DNA of 8,909 nucleotides from Holophaga sp. (GCA_031292735.1 JARLGP010000290.1:1-8909), one strand, 5' to 3'. Shown: positions 1 to 5,280, counted from the stretch's first letter. The notes: generated by a model not told the origin, from the letters alone. Program-made: numbers and translations.

Positions 1-236
1 CACCCGCAAGACCATCGTCTCGCCCACCCGGGCCACGCCAATCGCATTGACCAAGCGCAACAAGAAGCTCACGGCGGAGGGGTTTCCCGTCCAAGACTTC
101 CGGGGTGTCCTCAATACTCTGGCCACCCAGACCCAGCAGATTGTCCAACCTGGGATTCCCAACCTTCCGGCGGTTGACGCCAGCCACCCCCTATCAGAAG
201 AGGGCCTTCGAACTGCTCAAGATCAGCGCCCTGTAG
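1..236 (+). pseudogene. IS1634-type (IS4 superfamily) transposase, C-terminal remnant with frameshift
   Basis: Only the 3' end of this gene lies in the window. Reading from base 2 gives a stretch containing TKRNKKLTAEGFPVQDFR and LNTLATQTQQIV, which resembles the C-terminal region of IS1634-family transposases (lysine-rich, then a short helix before the end). Around bases 155-170 the likely coding frame moves to the third frame, which continues as FRRLTPATPYQKRAFELL and stops with TAG at 234-236. The pattern PTPxQxRAFELL at the extreme C-terminus is typical of the family. In the first frame the ORF runs on to 472 but loses all resemblance, so a single-base indel (or a deletion of two bases) is the simplest reading. 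What lies to the left is unknown, so whether the rest of the element is intact cannot be judged. Family assignment rests on remembered C-terminal motifs, not on a search. Confidence 0.6.
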
Positions 237-252
237 CCAGTCCAACAACACA

Positions 253-281
253 CCCGTCCTCGGAAACACACTGGGGACGGG
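253..281. other. Perfect 7-bp inverted repeat downstream of the transposase remnant
   Basis: CCCGTCC at 253-259 pairs with GGACGGG at 275-281 around a 15-base loop. There is no T-run after it, so it is not a clear intrinsic terminator. It lies 17 bases past the transposase stop, where the right end of the IS would be expected, and may belong to the IS end or to decayed attC sequence. Its function is unknown. Confidence 0.35.
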
Positions 282-330
282 CGATTCCGTTCAACTCGCG
301 TAGAAACTCCGGAAGCGATCCTTCAAGGTG

Positions 331-403
331 CCATCATCATTCCATCGGCCTTCCTCCCTTCAGAGCGCCGCCGGGGCCGTGCCGGTCAATGCTGGCGTTA
401 GCC
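331..403 (+). repeat. Integron attC site 1, only the 3' half recognisable
   Basis: Bases 373-401 are identical over 29 bases to 1292-1320 in attC 2, ending in the R' core GTTAGCC at 397-403; recombination would be between G397 and T398. Similarity to the other two sites continues leftward through the loop region to about the CATCATCATTCC at 332-343. The expected 5' arm (R'' ending in AAC followed by a GCATTCGAC-like L'') is not clear. GTTCAAC at 289-295 fits RYYYAAC, but the bases after it pair poorly with L'. Either the 5' arm has decayed, or an IS-related event replaced it. Confidence 0.75.
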
Positions 404-468
404 CGAGCGGGGCGCCGACCCACCGTGGGAAGCCATGGAGCTTCTTTTGGGTTTCTGCAAGATCTCCT

Positions 469-870
469 TTAAGTTCTCTTGTGAGCCACCCGAAGCCCAA
501 GGTGATTTTCAAATGGATCGAAGTCTTTATCGTTATGGAGCAAAACAAATCCATTCTTAATGCAGCGAGTTGCAATCAAGGTGCCGATTGTTTTTCGAAC
601 GGTTACGCCATGACCTCGCAATATACGGAAATTTCGCGCGGCCTGAATGGCTATCTCCGTGTCAACAATGTTTACGGTCTGAAAGGAGGTAAGGAGTTGC
701 TTAGCTTTGTTGAAATCCCGATCATTCTGAAAACCCTGAAGGACTTCCGCCAAGACCAGGTCACCAATCAATAGGGGTTCACTTCCAAGCAAGCTGTCCA
801 GCATTTCAGCCTGTTCCGTACTGGCTCCACGGAAGTAGTCGATCCAAACACTCGAATCGACAAATATCAT
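469..870 (-). CDS. vapC: VapC-type PIN-domain toxin, probable active-site substitution
   Basis: This 133-residue protein has the layout of a VapC ribonuclease toxin, which cleaves RNA using Mg2+ held by a cluster of acidic residues and is neutralised by the VapB antitoxin. Visible are the N-terminal strand IFVDSSVWIDYF with the first aspartate (Asp5), the GDLVLAEVLQGF helix with the conserved glutamate (Glu42), and the C-terminal LLHNDKDFDPF segment with Asp114/Asp116. The third acidic residue is expected in the pattern T-I-D-x-L-I-A; here it reads TIGTLIA, so Gly96 (codon GGC, minus strand, plus bases 583-585) stands where Asp is usual, one transition away from GAC. The ATG overlaps the vapB stop by four bases (ATGA), showing translational coupling. 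Length and surrounding sequence are otherwise normal, so this may be a weakened or inactive toxin. Assignment to VapC is firm; loss of activity is inference. Confidence 0.9.
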   Translation of the reverse strand: MIFVDSSVWIDYFRGASTEQAEMLDSLLGSEPLLIGDLVLAEVLQGFQNDRDFNKAKQLLTSFQTVNIVDTEIAIQAARNFRILRGHGVTVRKTIGTLIATRCIKNGFVLLHNDKDFDPFENHLGLRVAHKRT

Positions 871-1061
871 TTATCGTTCCTCATCTCGTCAAGGTTGCCC
901 TCCCAACGAAGTTTGCCTCGGAATTTCCTGACGTCTTCCTGCTTCCGGAGCCGGAGCAAGGTCCGAAGTCCCATTTCCACGGCCTCCCTCTTGGTCTTCA
1001 ATCCAGTAACCTTAAGCGCATCACGCATAAGCACATCGTCGATGACTATGTTGGTCCGCAT
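867..1061 (-). CDS. vapB: VapB-type antitoxin (DUF2191-like)
   Basis: This 64-residue protein begins MRTNIVIDDVLM and continues through LKVTGLKTKREAVEMGLRTLLRL, the pattern of the short VapB family whose N-terminal half forms the DNA-binding dimer. The C-terminal segment RKFRGKLRWEGNLDEMR is the usual toxin-wrapping tail. It is the first gene of a two-gene minus-strand operon with vapC, the two overlapping by ATGA. The start is supported by GGAGG ten bases upstream of the ATG. Together with VapC it probably represses its own promoter; two palindromes lie directly upstream. In this cassette it may serve to stabilise the array. Full length for the family, with no sign of damage. Confidence 0.92.
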   Translation of the reverse strand: MRTNIVIDDVLMRDALKVTGLKTKREAVEMGLRTLLRLRKQEDVRKFRGKLRWEGNLDEMRNDK

Positions 1062-1063
1062 GT

Positions 1064-1122
1064 TGTGTATACCTCCGCTCTGCCATACACATCATAGGTC
1101 AGAGGTTGCATCCTGGCAACCT
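1064..1122 (-). promoter_or_regulatory. vapBC promoter with two palindromic operator candidates
   Basis: On the minus strand a -35 TTGCCA (plus 1114-1119) and a -10 TATGAT (plus 1091-1096) are separated by exactly 17 bases. The perfect palindrome AGGTTGC/GCAACCT (1103-1109 and 1116-1122, six-base centre) covers the -35 and spacer. A second perfect 7-bp inverted repeat, TGTGTAT/ATACACA (1064-1070 and 1085-1091), covers the expected transcription start and flanks the GGAGG ribosome binding site. Autorepression by VapBC complexes at palindromes of this kind is known for the family; binding here is inferred from position. Confidence 0.7.
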
Positions 1123-1194
1123 GCTGACCGATTCCTTTCCGTCACGTCCAATCCAGTCGTATCGTGTGCTCCAATTAAAAAGCAGGGTCGACAT

Positions 1195-1322
1195 GCCTAA
1201 CCGTGGCATTCGACTCCGGACACGGCCCTGAGAGTCATCCTTTGTGCCGCCGTGATGATTCAATCGCACGTTCTCCACTGGTCGCGCGGCTGGGGCCGTG
1301 CCGGTCAATGCTGGCGTTAGGC
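1195..1322 (+). repeat. Integron attC site 2 (complete, 128 bases)
   Basis: R'' GCCTAAC (1195-1201) is a perfect reverse complement of R' GTTAGGC (1316-1322). Inside, the 5' arm GCATTCGACTCCGGACACGG pairs with the 3' arm CACGG-complementary strand CCGTGCCGGTCAATGC, leaving unpaired bases only in the 5' arm: C in ATTCGA, two around the CCGG, and A in GGACAC. One-sided unpaired bases are the mark of folded attC sites, where they set which strand the integrase uses. A roughly 60-base variable loop separates the arms. The expected cut is between G1316 and T1317. Same orientation as attC 1, 3 and 4. Confidence 0.88.
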
Positions 1323-1340
1323 CGAGCGGGGAGCTTGTGC

Positions 1341-1427
1341 ATGAATCGTTCAAAAATTAAACGTATCGGGGCCTTCCTCCATGGTGGTTGCCCCATCATC
1401 CGAAATTGGGATACGCTTTCGCAGTGA
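1341..1427 (+). CDS. 28-codon leader ORF overlapping the pentapeptide gene
   Basis: This ORF is supported mainly by context. ATG 1341 lies eight bases after GGGGAG (1327-1332), the best ribosome binding site on this strand of the cassette and at the place where cassette genes usually start. It encodes MNRSKIKRIGAFLHGGCP followed by IIRNWDTLSQ and stops with TGA at 1425-1427. That stop overlaps the in-frame GTG (1424-1426) of the pentapeptide gene as GTGA, the geometry of translational coupling. The peptide is basic and has no family I recognise. It could be a leader peptide, or the true N-terminus of the next gene separated from it by a frameshift or sequencing error. Confidence 0.45.
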   Translation: MNRSKIKRIGAFLHGGCPIIRNWDTLSQ

Positions 1428-2080
1428 CACAGCACCGGTCGGATTCCCCCTCACGTAACTTTGGGCCCAGGTTCTCAGGCTACGAGCCCTTTGATGGTGA
1501 AGCAAATCTGGTTCCAGAAGGCAAATACGAGGCACTGGCTTTTACGGGCCAGGATTTCGATGGCCAGACAGCCACCTTGCTGATCTTCTCTAGAAGTTCA
1601 CTTCTGAGGGTCAACATGGCAGATACCACTTTCCCAAGGTTGGACTTGAGCGATGTCCGAATGGAAGCGTGCAACCTGGCCAACGCTACTTGGGAGAAGG
1701 CCCACATCGGCTGGTCGAGAATAGAGGGTTGCAAGATGGTCGGCCTTGATCTTTCCGAGGCCCTGATTCGAAGTTCGGTGTTCAAGGACTGCAATCTCTC
1801 ACTGGCTCATTTCCGTTCGACCTCGTTCAAAGGCGTGCACTTTCATGATTGCAACCTTCGGGGGTGTTCCTTTCAAGAAGCTGATTTGCGGGGTGTCATC
1901 TTCCAGGGATGTGATCTTAGTGATGCCCAGATGTCTTTCGCCAAACTGGATGGGGCGGATTTTCGTGGCGCAGAACTCCAAGGCCTTCGAGTCCGGCTCG
2001 AGGATCTAAAAGGCGCAATTGTTGAGCCAGTCCAGGCTGTGTATTTGTCCGGGTTGATGGGACTGAGGGTGGTCCCGTAA
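1424..2080 (+). CDS. Pentapeptide-repeat protein in an integron cassette
   Basis: From the GTG at 1424 this is a 218-residue protein; an in-frame TTG at 1388 would add 12 residues but has no ribosome binding site. Most of the chain is made of A(D/N)LxX-like five-residue units, for example FKDCNLSLAHF, FHDCNLRGCSF, EADLRGVIF, CDLSDAQM and KLDGADFRGAEL, which build a right-handed square beta-helix. The end, LRVRLEDLKGAIVEPVQAV, followed by a hydrophobic LSGLMGL, is the common closing segment of single-domain pentapeptide proteins. Related proteins include the Qnr and McbG topoisomerase-protection factors, and qnrVC genes travel as cassettes. The sequence is not obviously Qnr, so quinolone protection is only a possibility. 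The gene probably depends on translation of the upstream 28-codon ORF. Family call firm, function unknown. Confidence 0.88.
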   Translation: MTQHRSDSPSRNFGPRFSGYEPFDGEANLVPEGKYEALAFTGQDFDGQTATLLIFSRSSLLRVNMADTTFPRLDLSDVRMEACNLANATWEKAHIGWSRIEGCKMVGLDLSEALIRSSVFKDCNLSLAHFRSTSFKGVHFHDCNLRGCSFQEADLRGVIFQGCDLSDAQMSFAKLDGADFRGAELQGLRVRLEDLKGAIVEPVQAVYLSGLMGLRVVP

Positions 2081-2148
2081 GAGTCGGCATTGGGGTGCAC
2101 CTCGTCCAGTTGCGCCGCGGGGTTCAGCGATAAATTCAAGGCCGCCAT

Positions 2149-2276
2149 GCGTAACCGTTGCATTCGACCCCGGACACGGCCCCGTTTCTGATCCAACCGT
2201 CTGTCGCCATCATTCAATCATCCTTCCTCCGCTGGTCATGCGGCTGGGGCCGTGCCGGTCAATGCAGGCGTTAATC
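2149..2276 (+). repeat. Integron attC site 3 (complete, 128 bases)
   Basis: R'' GCGTAAC (2149-2155) and R' GTTAATC (2270-2276) bound a site of exactly the same length as attC 2. Bases 2240-2265 are identical over 26 bases to 1286-1311. The 5' arm GCATTCGACCCCGGACACGG pairs with CCGTGCCGGTCAATGC, again with the unpaired bases only in the 5' arm. R'' and R' do not match each other fully because in an array the last six bases of R' belong to the next cassette; R'' instead matches the start of its own cassette (TTAGGC) at all but one base. Confidence 0.87.
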
Positions 2277-2574
2277 TGCTCAAGGAAATTCTCAACCCGG
2301 TTCTGGAGTGTTCTGCCAGCTTCCGCCGCGTCCGTGGCGCAGAGGATCTTCTGCTTCAAATAGTAGGCGGTGGGATAGCGGACGCCAAGGCAGCGCTTGA
2401 GTTCCAGGGCAGAGATGGAGTGCTTGCCTTGGGAGAGCCGATACATGGCCTCGAACCAGGTCCGAAGGGGGAGGTGTTCACCATGGCATCCAAGCACTGC
2501 TCCTCAGTGCCATAGACTGCCTGGAAAGCACGGAAGGACAACCCCTTCTGGAACTGTATGCGGTTTATGGCCAT
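2277..2574 (-). pseudogene. IS1595-type transposase remnant, zinc ribbon and catalytic domain missing
   Basis: The reading starts at ATG 2574 (GAGAGG six bases upstream) with MAINRIQFQKGL and YGTEEQCLDAM, the usual beginning of IS1595/ISXO2-type transposases. The frame then changes near bases 2480-2495 to one giving EHLPLRTWFEAMYRLSQG, then ISALELKRCLGVRYPTAYYL, the segment that in this family follows the zinc ribbon. The CxxC zinc-ribbon section between the two, normally some 50 residues, is absent. The sequence then runs directly into attC 3, before the DDE catalytic domain. It cannot encode a working transposase. The remnant lies in reverse orientation immediately after the attC 3 core, so it may have been captured as part of a cassette or left by an insertion next to the site. 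Family call is from remembered motifs. Confidence 0.75.
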
Positions 2575-2666
2575 AGAACACCTCTCAACAGAGAGGATCC
2601 ATCCAACGTCTCGCCAATGGCTGTCGCTTACCCGCATAGGAACTCGCTTTCGGAACTCTGAATACG

Positions 2667-3275
2667 TCAGACGGCAGGGAATTCGGTCATGGCGCCGAGG
2701 GTCCGGTGGTCGACGGGGCAGCCCCGCCCTTCCAGCGCGCTCGTCACCGAATCCCGCTTTTCAGCGGGCAGATGCTGGCCCAGGTTGAACTTGGCGCTAA
2801 CCCGGTCCGCGCTCAGTTCCAAGACTGCGACGGCGTCCACGCTGGCGCGGTACAGGGGGTCCTCCGCGGTGATTGGCCGGTAGCCCCCTTCCGGTTGGAG
2901 TTTTCGCATGAGCGCGTCCAGCACCTGGGCCTTGCGCTGGGGATCCGCCACCCGGACAATGCGGCCGTAGACGAGGACCGACTTGAAGAACTGGGTGGCG
3001 GGGCAGGCCTGGTCCGGGTGGAAGGCGTAGGAAGGGACCTGAGAATACGCGTCCACCACCAGGAAGGTGGCTTCACCCGCGGTTTCCAGCAGAGCCATCT
3101 TCTGCCCGGTGGGAGCTCCGTGGAAATAGATTCGGCCGTCCAGGTGGAGGAAATTCAGCGGCACCAGAACTGGGCGCCCTTCCTTCGACACCAGCCCCAG
3201 TGTCCCCCATTCCGCCGCGTCCAGGACCTGGGCGATGAGGGCCTGGTCGGTGACTTCCCGCTCGTGTCGTCGCAT
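2667..3275 (-). CDS. Pyridoxamine 5'-phosphate oxidase-like FMN-binding protein
   Basis: This 202-residue protein belongs to the split-barrel flavoprotein group related to pyridoxamine-phosphate oxidase and to the NimA nitroimidazole reductases. Visible signatures are WGTLGLVSKEGRPVLVPLNF near residues 23-42, IYFHGAPTGQKMALL (phosphate- and flavin-binding loop region), FFKSVLVYGRIVRV in the middle, and AKFNLGQHLPAEKRDSV near the end, which is typical of this subgroup. The start is fixed by AGGAGA seven bases before the ATG and by a promoter just upstream. It is divergent from a MocR-type regulator, a pairing often seen with vitamin B6 or related amine metabolism genes, so control by that regulator is likely. 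Substrate is not known: true PNP oxidase activity is unproven because the family includes many reductases of other compounds. Base composition matches the efflux operon on the right, not the cassettes on the left. Confidence 0.85.
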   Translation of the reverse strand: MRRHEREVTDQALIAQVLDAAEWGTLGLVSKEGRPVLVPLNFLHLDGRIYFHGAPTGQKMALLETAGEATFLVVDAYSQVPSYAFHPDQACPATQFFKSVLVYGRIVRVADPQRKAQVLDALMRKLQPEGGYRPITAEDPLYRASVDAVAVLELSADRVSAKFNLGQHLPAEKRDSVTSALEGRGCPVDHRTLGAMTEFPAV

Positions 3276-3297
3276 GGCGCGTTCTCCTAAAAATCAG

Positions 3298-3362
3298 AGA
3301 TTAGAGAGACAAGTGGCCCTATTCAAGGTCCACTTTCGTGCAACAATACCAGTCCACATTCG
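3298..3362. promoter_or_regulatory. Divergent promoter region with candidate MocR operator repeats
   Basis: For the minus-strand flavoprotein gene, -35 TTGAAT (plus 3321-3326) and -10 TAATCT (plus 3298-3303) are exactly 17 bases apart. AAGTGG (3311-3316), within the spacer, forms an inverted repeat with CCACTT (3330-3335). The CCACTT lies inside GTCCACTTTCG (3328-3338), which recurs directly as GTCCACATTCG at 3352-3362, 24 bases further on. Two direct copies plus one inverted copy resembles the operator layout reported for PdxR/MocR regulators. No convincing promoter for the plus-strand regulator was seen. Binding is inferred. Confidence 0.6.
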
Positions 3363-3371
3363 AGCCATCAC

Positions 3372-4820
3372 ATGGACTTCCCGCTGCTCCTGGATCCAGA
3401 TTCCGCCCTTGCCCTGCACCGGCAGGTGTATCTGGGCATCCGGGGCGCGATCCTGTCCGGGCGCCTGACCCGCGGCCAGCGGCTGCTCTCCAGCCGGGCC
3501 TTGGCCGGGTTGCTGGAGATCTCCCGGGCCACGGCCACCCTGGCCTGCGAACAACTGGTGGGGGAGGGCTACCTGGAAGCCCGGAGGGGGTCGGGGACCT
3601 ATGTCTGCGCCAGCCTCCCCGAGGAGTACCTGGCCCCTCTGGACGCCCCGGACCGGGACCTGAATCCGGCGGTCCGGCCCGCCCTCTCCGGGTTCGGGCG
3701 CCGCCTGGAGGGCCTGGGCGACCCCGGTGGCCCCAGGAACCTGCCCTACGACTTCGCGCCTGACCGCCCCGCCCTGGACGAGTTCCCGATGGCCCTGTGG
3801 AGCCGGCTACTGGCCCGTCAGTGCCGCGCCGCCAGCCCCGAGCTGCTGGCCTATGCGGCAGACCCCGCGGGTCACGCGCCGCTGCGGGAGGCCGTGGCCG
3901 ACTACCTTCGGCGCTCCCGGGCGGTGCGCTGCCAGGCGGACCAGGTGATCGTGCTGTCCGGCGCCCAGCAGGCCATCGATCTGGCCCTGCGGGTGCTGGT
4001 TGATCCGGGAGAGACGGTGGCCATGGAGGACCCGGGCTACCCCGGGGCCCGGAGAGCCTTTCTGGCCCACGGGGCCCGTATCCTGCCCCTTCCGATCGGG
4101 AAGGACGGCCTGGACCTGGCCGGGCTGAAACGCTCGCCTGTGCGCCTGACCTATGTGACGCCATCCCACCAGTATCCCACCGGCGTGGTGCTGGACCTGG
4201 CGCACCGGCTGGAGCTGCTCACCTGGGCCCGGGAACGGGGCGCCATGGTGTTCGAGGACGACTACGACAGTGAGTTCCGCTACCAGGGCCGGCCCCTCCC
4301 GGCCATGCAGGGCCTGGATGGCGCGGGCGCCGTGCTCTACGCCGGAACCTTCTCCAAGGCACTGTTCCCGGGGCTGCGCCTGGGCTACCTGGTGGCCCCT
4401 GCCGCCCTGGCCGGCCCCTTGACCCGGGCGGTGGCACTCACATCCCGCCAGGCTCCGGTCTTGGAGCAGGGAGCCCTGGCCGAATTCATCCGGGAAGGCC
4501 ACCTGGATGGCCACCTACGGCGCATGCGCACCCTATACGGAGTCCGCCGGGAGGCCCTGGTGGAGGCCCTGGACCGATGCTTTGGGGACCGCGTGGCCAT
4601 CCTCGGGGCCAGTGGCGGCATGCACCTGATGGCTCGTTTCTCTGTAGCCCGGCCCGACGGCGAGTTGGTCCGGCGCGCGGCGGAGCTGGGGGTGGGCCTG
4701 GTCCCGGCGGCCGGTTTCCACCTGGCGCCGGCTCCGGGGAGCGGCTTCATCCTAGGCTTCTCGGCCCTCACTCCGGCCCGGATCCGGGAAGGGGTGCGGC
4801 GTCTGGCGACCCTTTTCTAG
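3372..4820 (+). CDS. MocR/PdxR-type regulator (GntR winged helix plus aminotransferase-like domain)
   Basis: This 482-residue protein has a GntR-type winged helix at about residues 10-80 (LHRQVYLGIRGAILSGRL, then LSSRALAGLLEISRATA and GYLEARRGSGTYV). A linker leads to a type-I aminotransferase fold from about 125 to the end. In that fold VLSGAQQAIDLAL (194-206) is the cofactor-phosphate region, EDDYDSEFRY (295-304) carries the aspartate that holds the pyridine nitrogen, and GTFSKALFPGLRLGY (325-339) carries Lys329, which forms the Schiff base with PLP. All key PLP residues are present, so PLP or a related amine ligand is the probable effector. The length is usual for the family. It is divergent from the PNP-oxidase-like gene, its likely target, across a 96-base gap. 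The ribosome binding site before ATG 3372 is weak. Members include PdxR, GabR and TauR; which one this is cannot be told. Confidence 0.92.
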   Translation: MDFPLLLDPDSALALHRQVYLGIRGAILSGRLTRGQRLLSSRALAGLLEISRATATLACEQLVGEGYLEARRGSGTYVCASLPEEYLAPLDAPDRDLNPAVRPALSGFGRRLEGLGDPGGPRNLPYDFAPDRPALDEFPMALWSRLLARQCRAASPELLAYAADPAGHAPLREAVADYLRRSRAVRCQADQVIVLSGAQQAIDLALRVLVDPGETVAMEDPGYPGARRAFLAHGARILPLPIGKDGLDLAGLKRSPVRLTYVTPSHQYPTGVVLDLAHRLELLTWARERGAMVFEDDYDSEFRYQGRPLPAMQGLDGAGAVLYAGTFSKALFPGLRLGYLVAPAALAGPLTRAVALTSRQAPVLEQGALAEFIREGHLDGHLRRMRTLYGVRREALVEALDRCFGDRVAILGASGGMHLMARFSVARPDGELVRRAAELGVGLVPAAGFHLAPAPGSGFILGFSALTPARIREGVRRLATLF

Positions 4821-4860
4821 GTGATTGATTCTCCGAAGCCAAAGGTCGCACGATCGCGCC

Positions 4861-4887
4861 GGTAGCTCCAACATCCCGTCAGCTACC
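4861..4887. other. Perfect 7-bp inverted repeat after the regulator gene
   Basis: GGTAGCT (4861-4867) and AGCTACC (4881-4887) are exact reverse complements around a 13-base loop, 40 bases past the stop of the MocR-type gene. Only a TT follows, so it is at best a weak or Rho-assisted terminator. No other role is evident. Confidence 0.35.
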
Positions 4888-5036
4888 TTGTGGCTGAAGT
4901 ATGTGGATAACCAGAATGCAAGATGATGAACCCAGCCTGAGCCCTCGCATTGAGCTCGACAATTAGCGGTCAGGGTTGCAGGCACTTGGATGGCGGATCA
5001 GCAGTATTGAATGAAACCGGATCGCAGACCGGCAGC

Positions 5037-5183
5037 ATGGAGCAACAAATGACGCTATTTCGGGGTCTCAGTGACCTTGACGCTTACGAATTGAGCCTCA
5101 GGGCACAACTTCTCTATTTTAGCCAAAGCTGCAACAATGTTGTCCTCTGGAGAATTGAGATGATGAACCGTATAAGTCAGTGA
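5037..5183 (+). CDS. Possible 48-residue hypothetical protein, weak
   Basis: ATG 5037 opens MEQQMTLFRGLSDLDAYELS and continues through a stretch ending in MMNRISQ before TGA 5181-5183. The frame stays open upstream to a TTG at 4950. No ribosome binding site is visible and I recognise no family. It lies in the same orientation as a cassette gene would, about 100 bases before the half attC, which is the only reason to list it. It may equally be chance. Confidence 0.15.
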   Translation: MEQQMTLFRGLSDLDAYELSLRAQLLYFSQSCNNVVLWRIEMMNRISQ

Positions 5184-5280
5184 ATAGGGATCTTTGGTCT
5201 CCAGACAATTCCGACCTCCGTGCCGACGCATCCCAAAGGTGCCGGTTTCGTGCTACAGGGTGCCGCAGCGCGAGGTGGTG

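Larger units (their letters stand above)
398..1316 (+). mobile_element. Gene cassette 1 (vapBC toxin-antitoxin)
   Basis: This is the unit between the inferred cleavage points of attC 1 (G397/T398) and attC 2 (G1316/T1317), 919 bases. Both genes run on the minus strand, against the usual cassette gene direction, and have their own promoter. That arrangement is known for toxin-antitoxin cassettes, which do not rely on the integron promoter and can stabilise large arrays. The cassette's first bases, TTAGCC, match the complement of the R'' of its own attC (GCCTAAC) except at one position, as expected for a unit that once circularised. Confidence 0.7.
1317..2270 (+). mobile_element. Gene cassette 2 (pentapeptide-repeat protein)
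   Basis: This is the unit between the inferred cleavage points of attC 2 and attC 3, 954 bases. Its gene runs in the normal cassette direction, starting just after the upstream attC and ending about 70 bases before the downstream one. The first bases of cassettes 1 and 2 are alike beyond the core: TTAG, one variable base, then CCGAGCGGGG. In cassette 2 this places a GGGGAG ribosome binding site right at the cassette start. Confidence 0.7.
4821..5280. other. AT-richer stretch between the regulator and the half attC, no recognised gene
   Basis: These 460 bases are less GC-rich than the genes on either side and contain no ORF with a recognisable family or a good ribosome binding site. They hold one inverted repeat (4861-4887) and one weak short ORF (5037-5183). 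I looked for another attC core (GTTRRRY with a matching AAC-ending arm) and found none. Composition and position suggest it could be the body of a cassette belonging to the half attC at 5281, but its left limit is not visible. Confidence 0.4.

Noticed and set aside
418..428. CCCACcGTGGG palindrome after vapC
   Set aside because: The arms are 5 bp around a single central base, too tight for a hairpin, and there is no T-run, so a terminator cannot be supported.
328..774. Plus-strand ORF over attC 1 and the vapC gene
   Set aside because: It begins inside the attC repeat and is antisense to a well-supported vapC gene, with no family resemblance.
1388..1423. TTG start at 1388 for the pentapeptide gene
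   Set aside because: It has no ribosome binding site. The GTG at 1424 is coupled to the upstream stop and is preferred, though the longer form cannot be excluded.
1203..1427. Longer plus-strand ORF reading through attC 2 into the leader ORF
   Set aside because: Its first part is attC sequence. Only the part from ATG 1341 has a ribosome binding site, so only that was listed.
331..2276. CRISPR-like or REP-like repeats
   Set aside because: The repeats are about 0.95 kb apart, 128 bases long, and have R''/R' cores with folded arms, which fits attC and not CRISPR or REP elements.
2252..2515. Plus-strand ORF starting in attC 3
   Set aside because: It begins in the attC repeat and is antisense to recognisable IS1595-type transposase sequence.
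2706..3290. Plus-strand ORF of 194 codons
   Set aside because: It is antisense to the flavoprotein gene, which has clear motifs, a promoter and a ribosome binding site; long antisense frames are expected in GC-rich DNA.
3319..4514. Long minus-strand ORFs opposite the MocR-type gene
   Set aside because: They are proline-, glycine- and arginine-rich shadows of a well-supported 482-residue gene.
4950..5183. 77-codon ORF from a TTG start
   Set aside because: It has no ribosome binding site and no family resemblance. Only the shorter ATG form was listed, at very low confidence.
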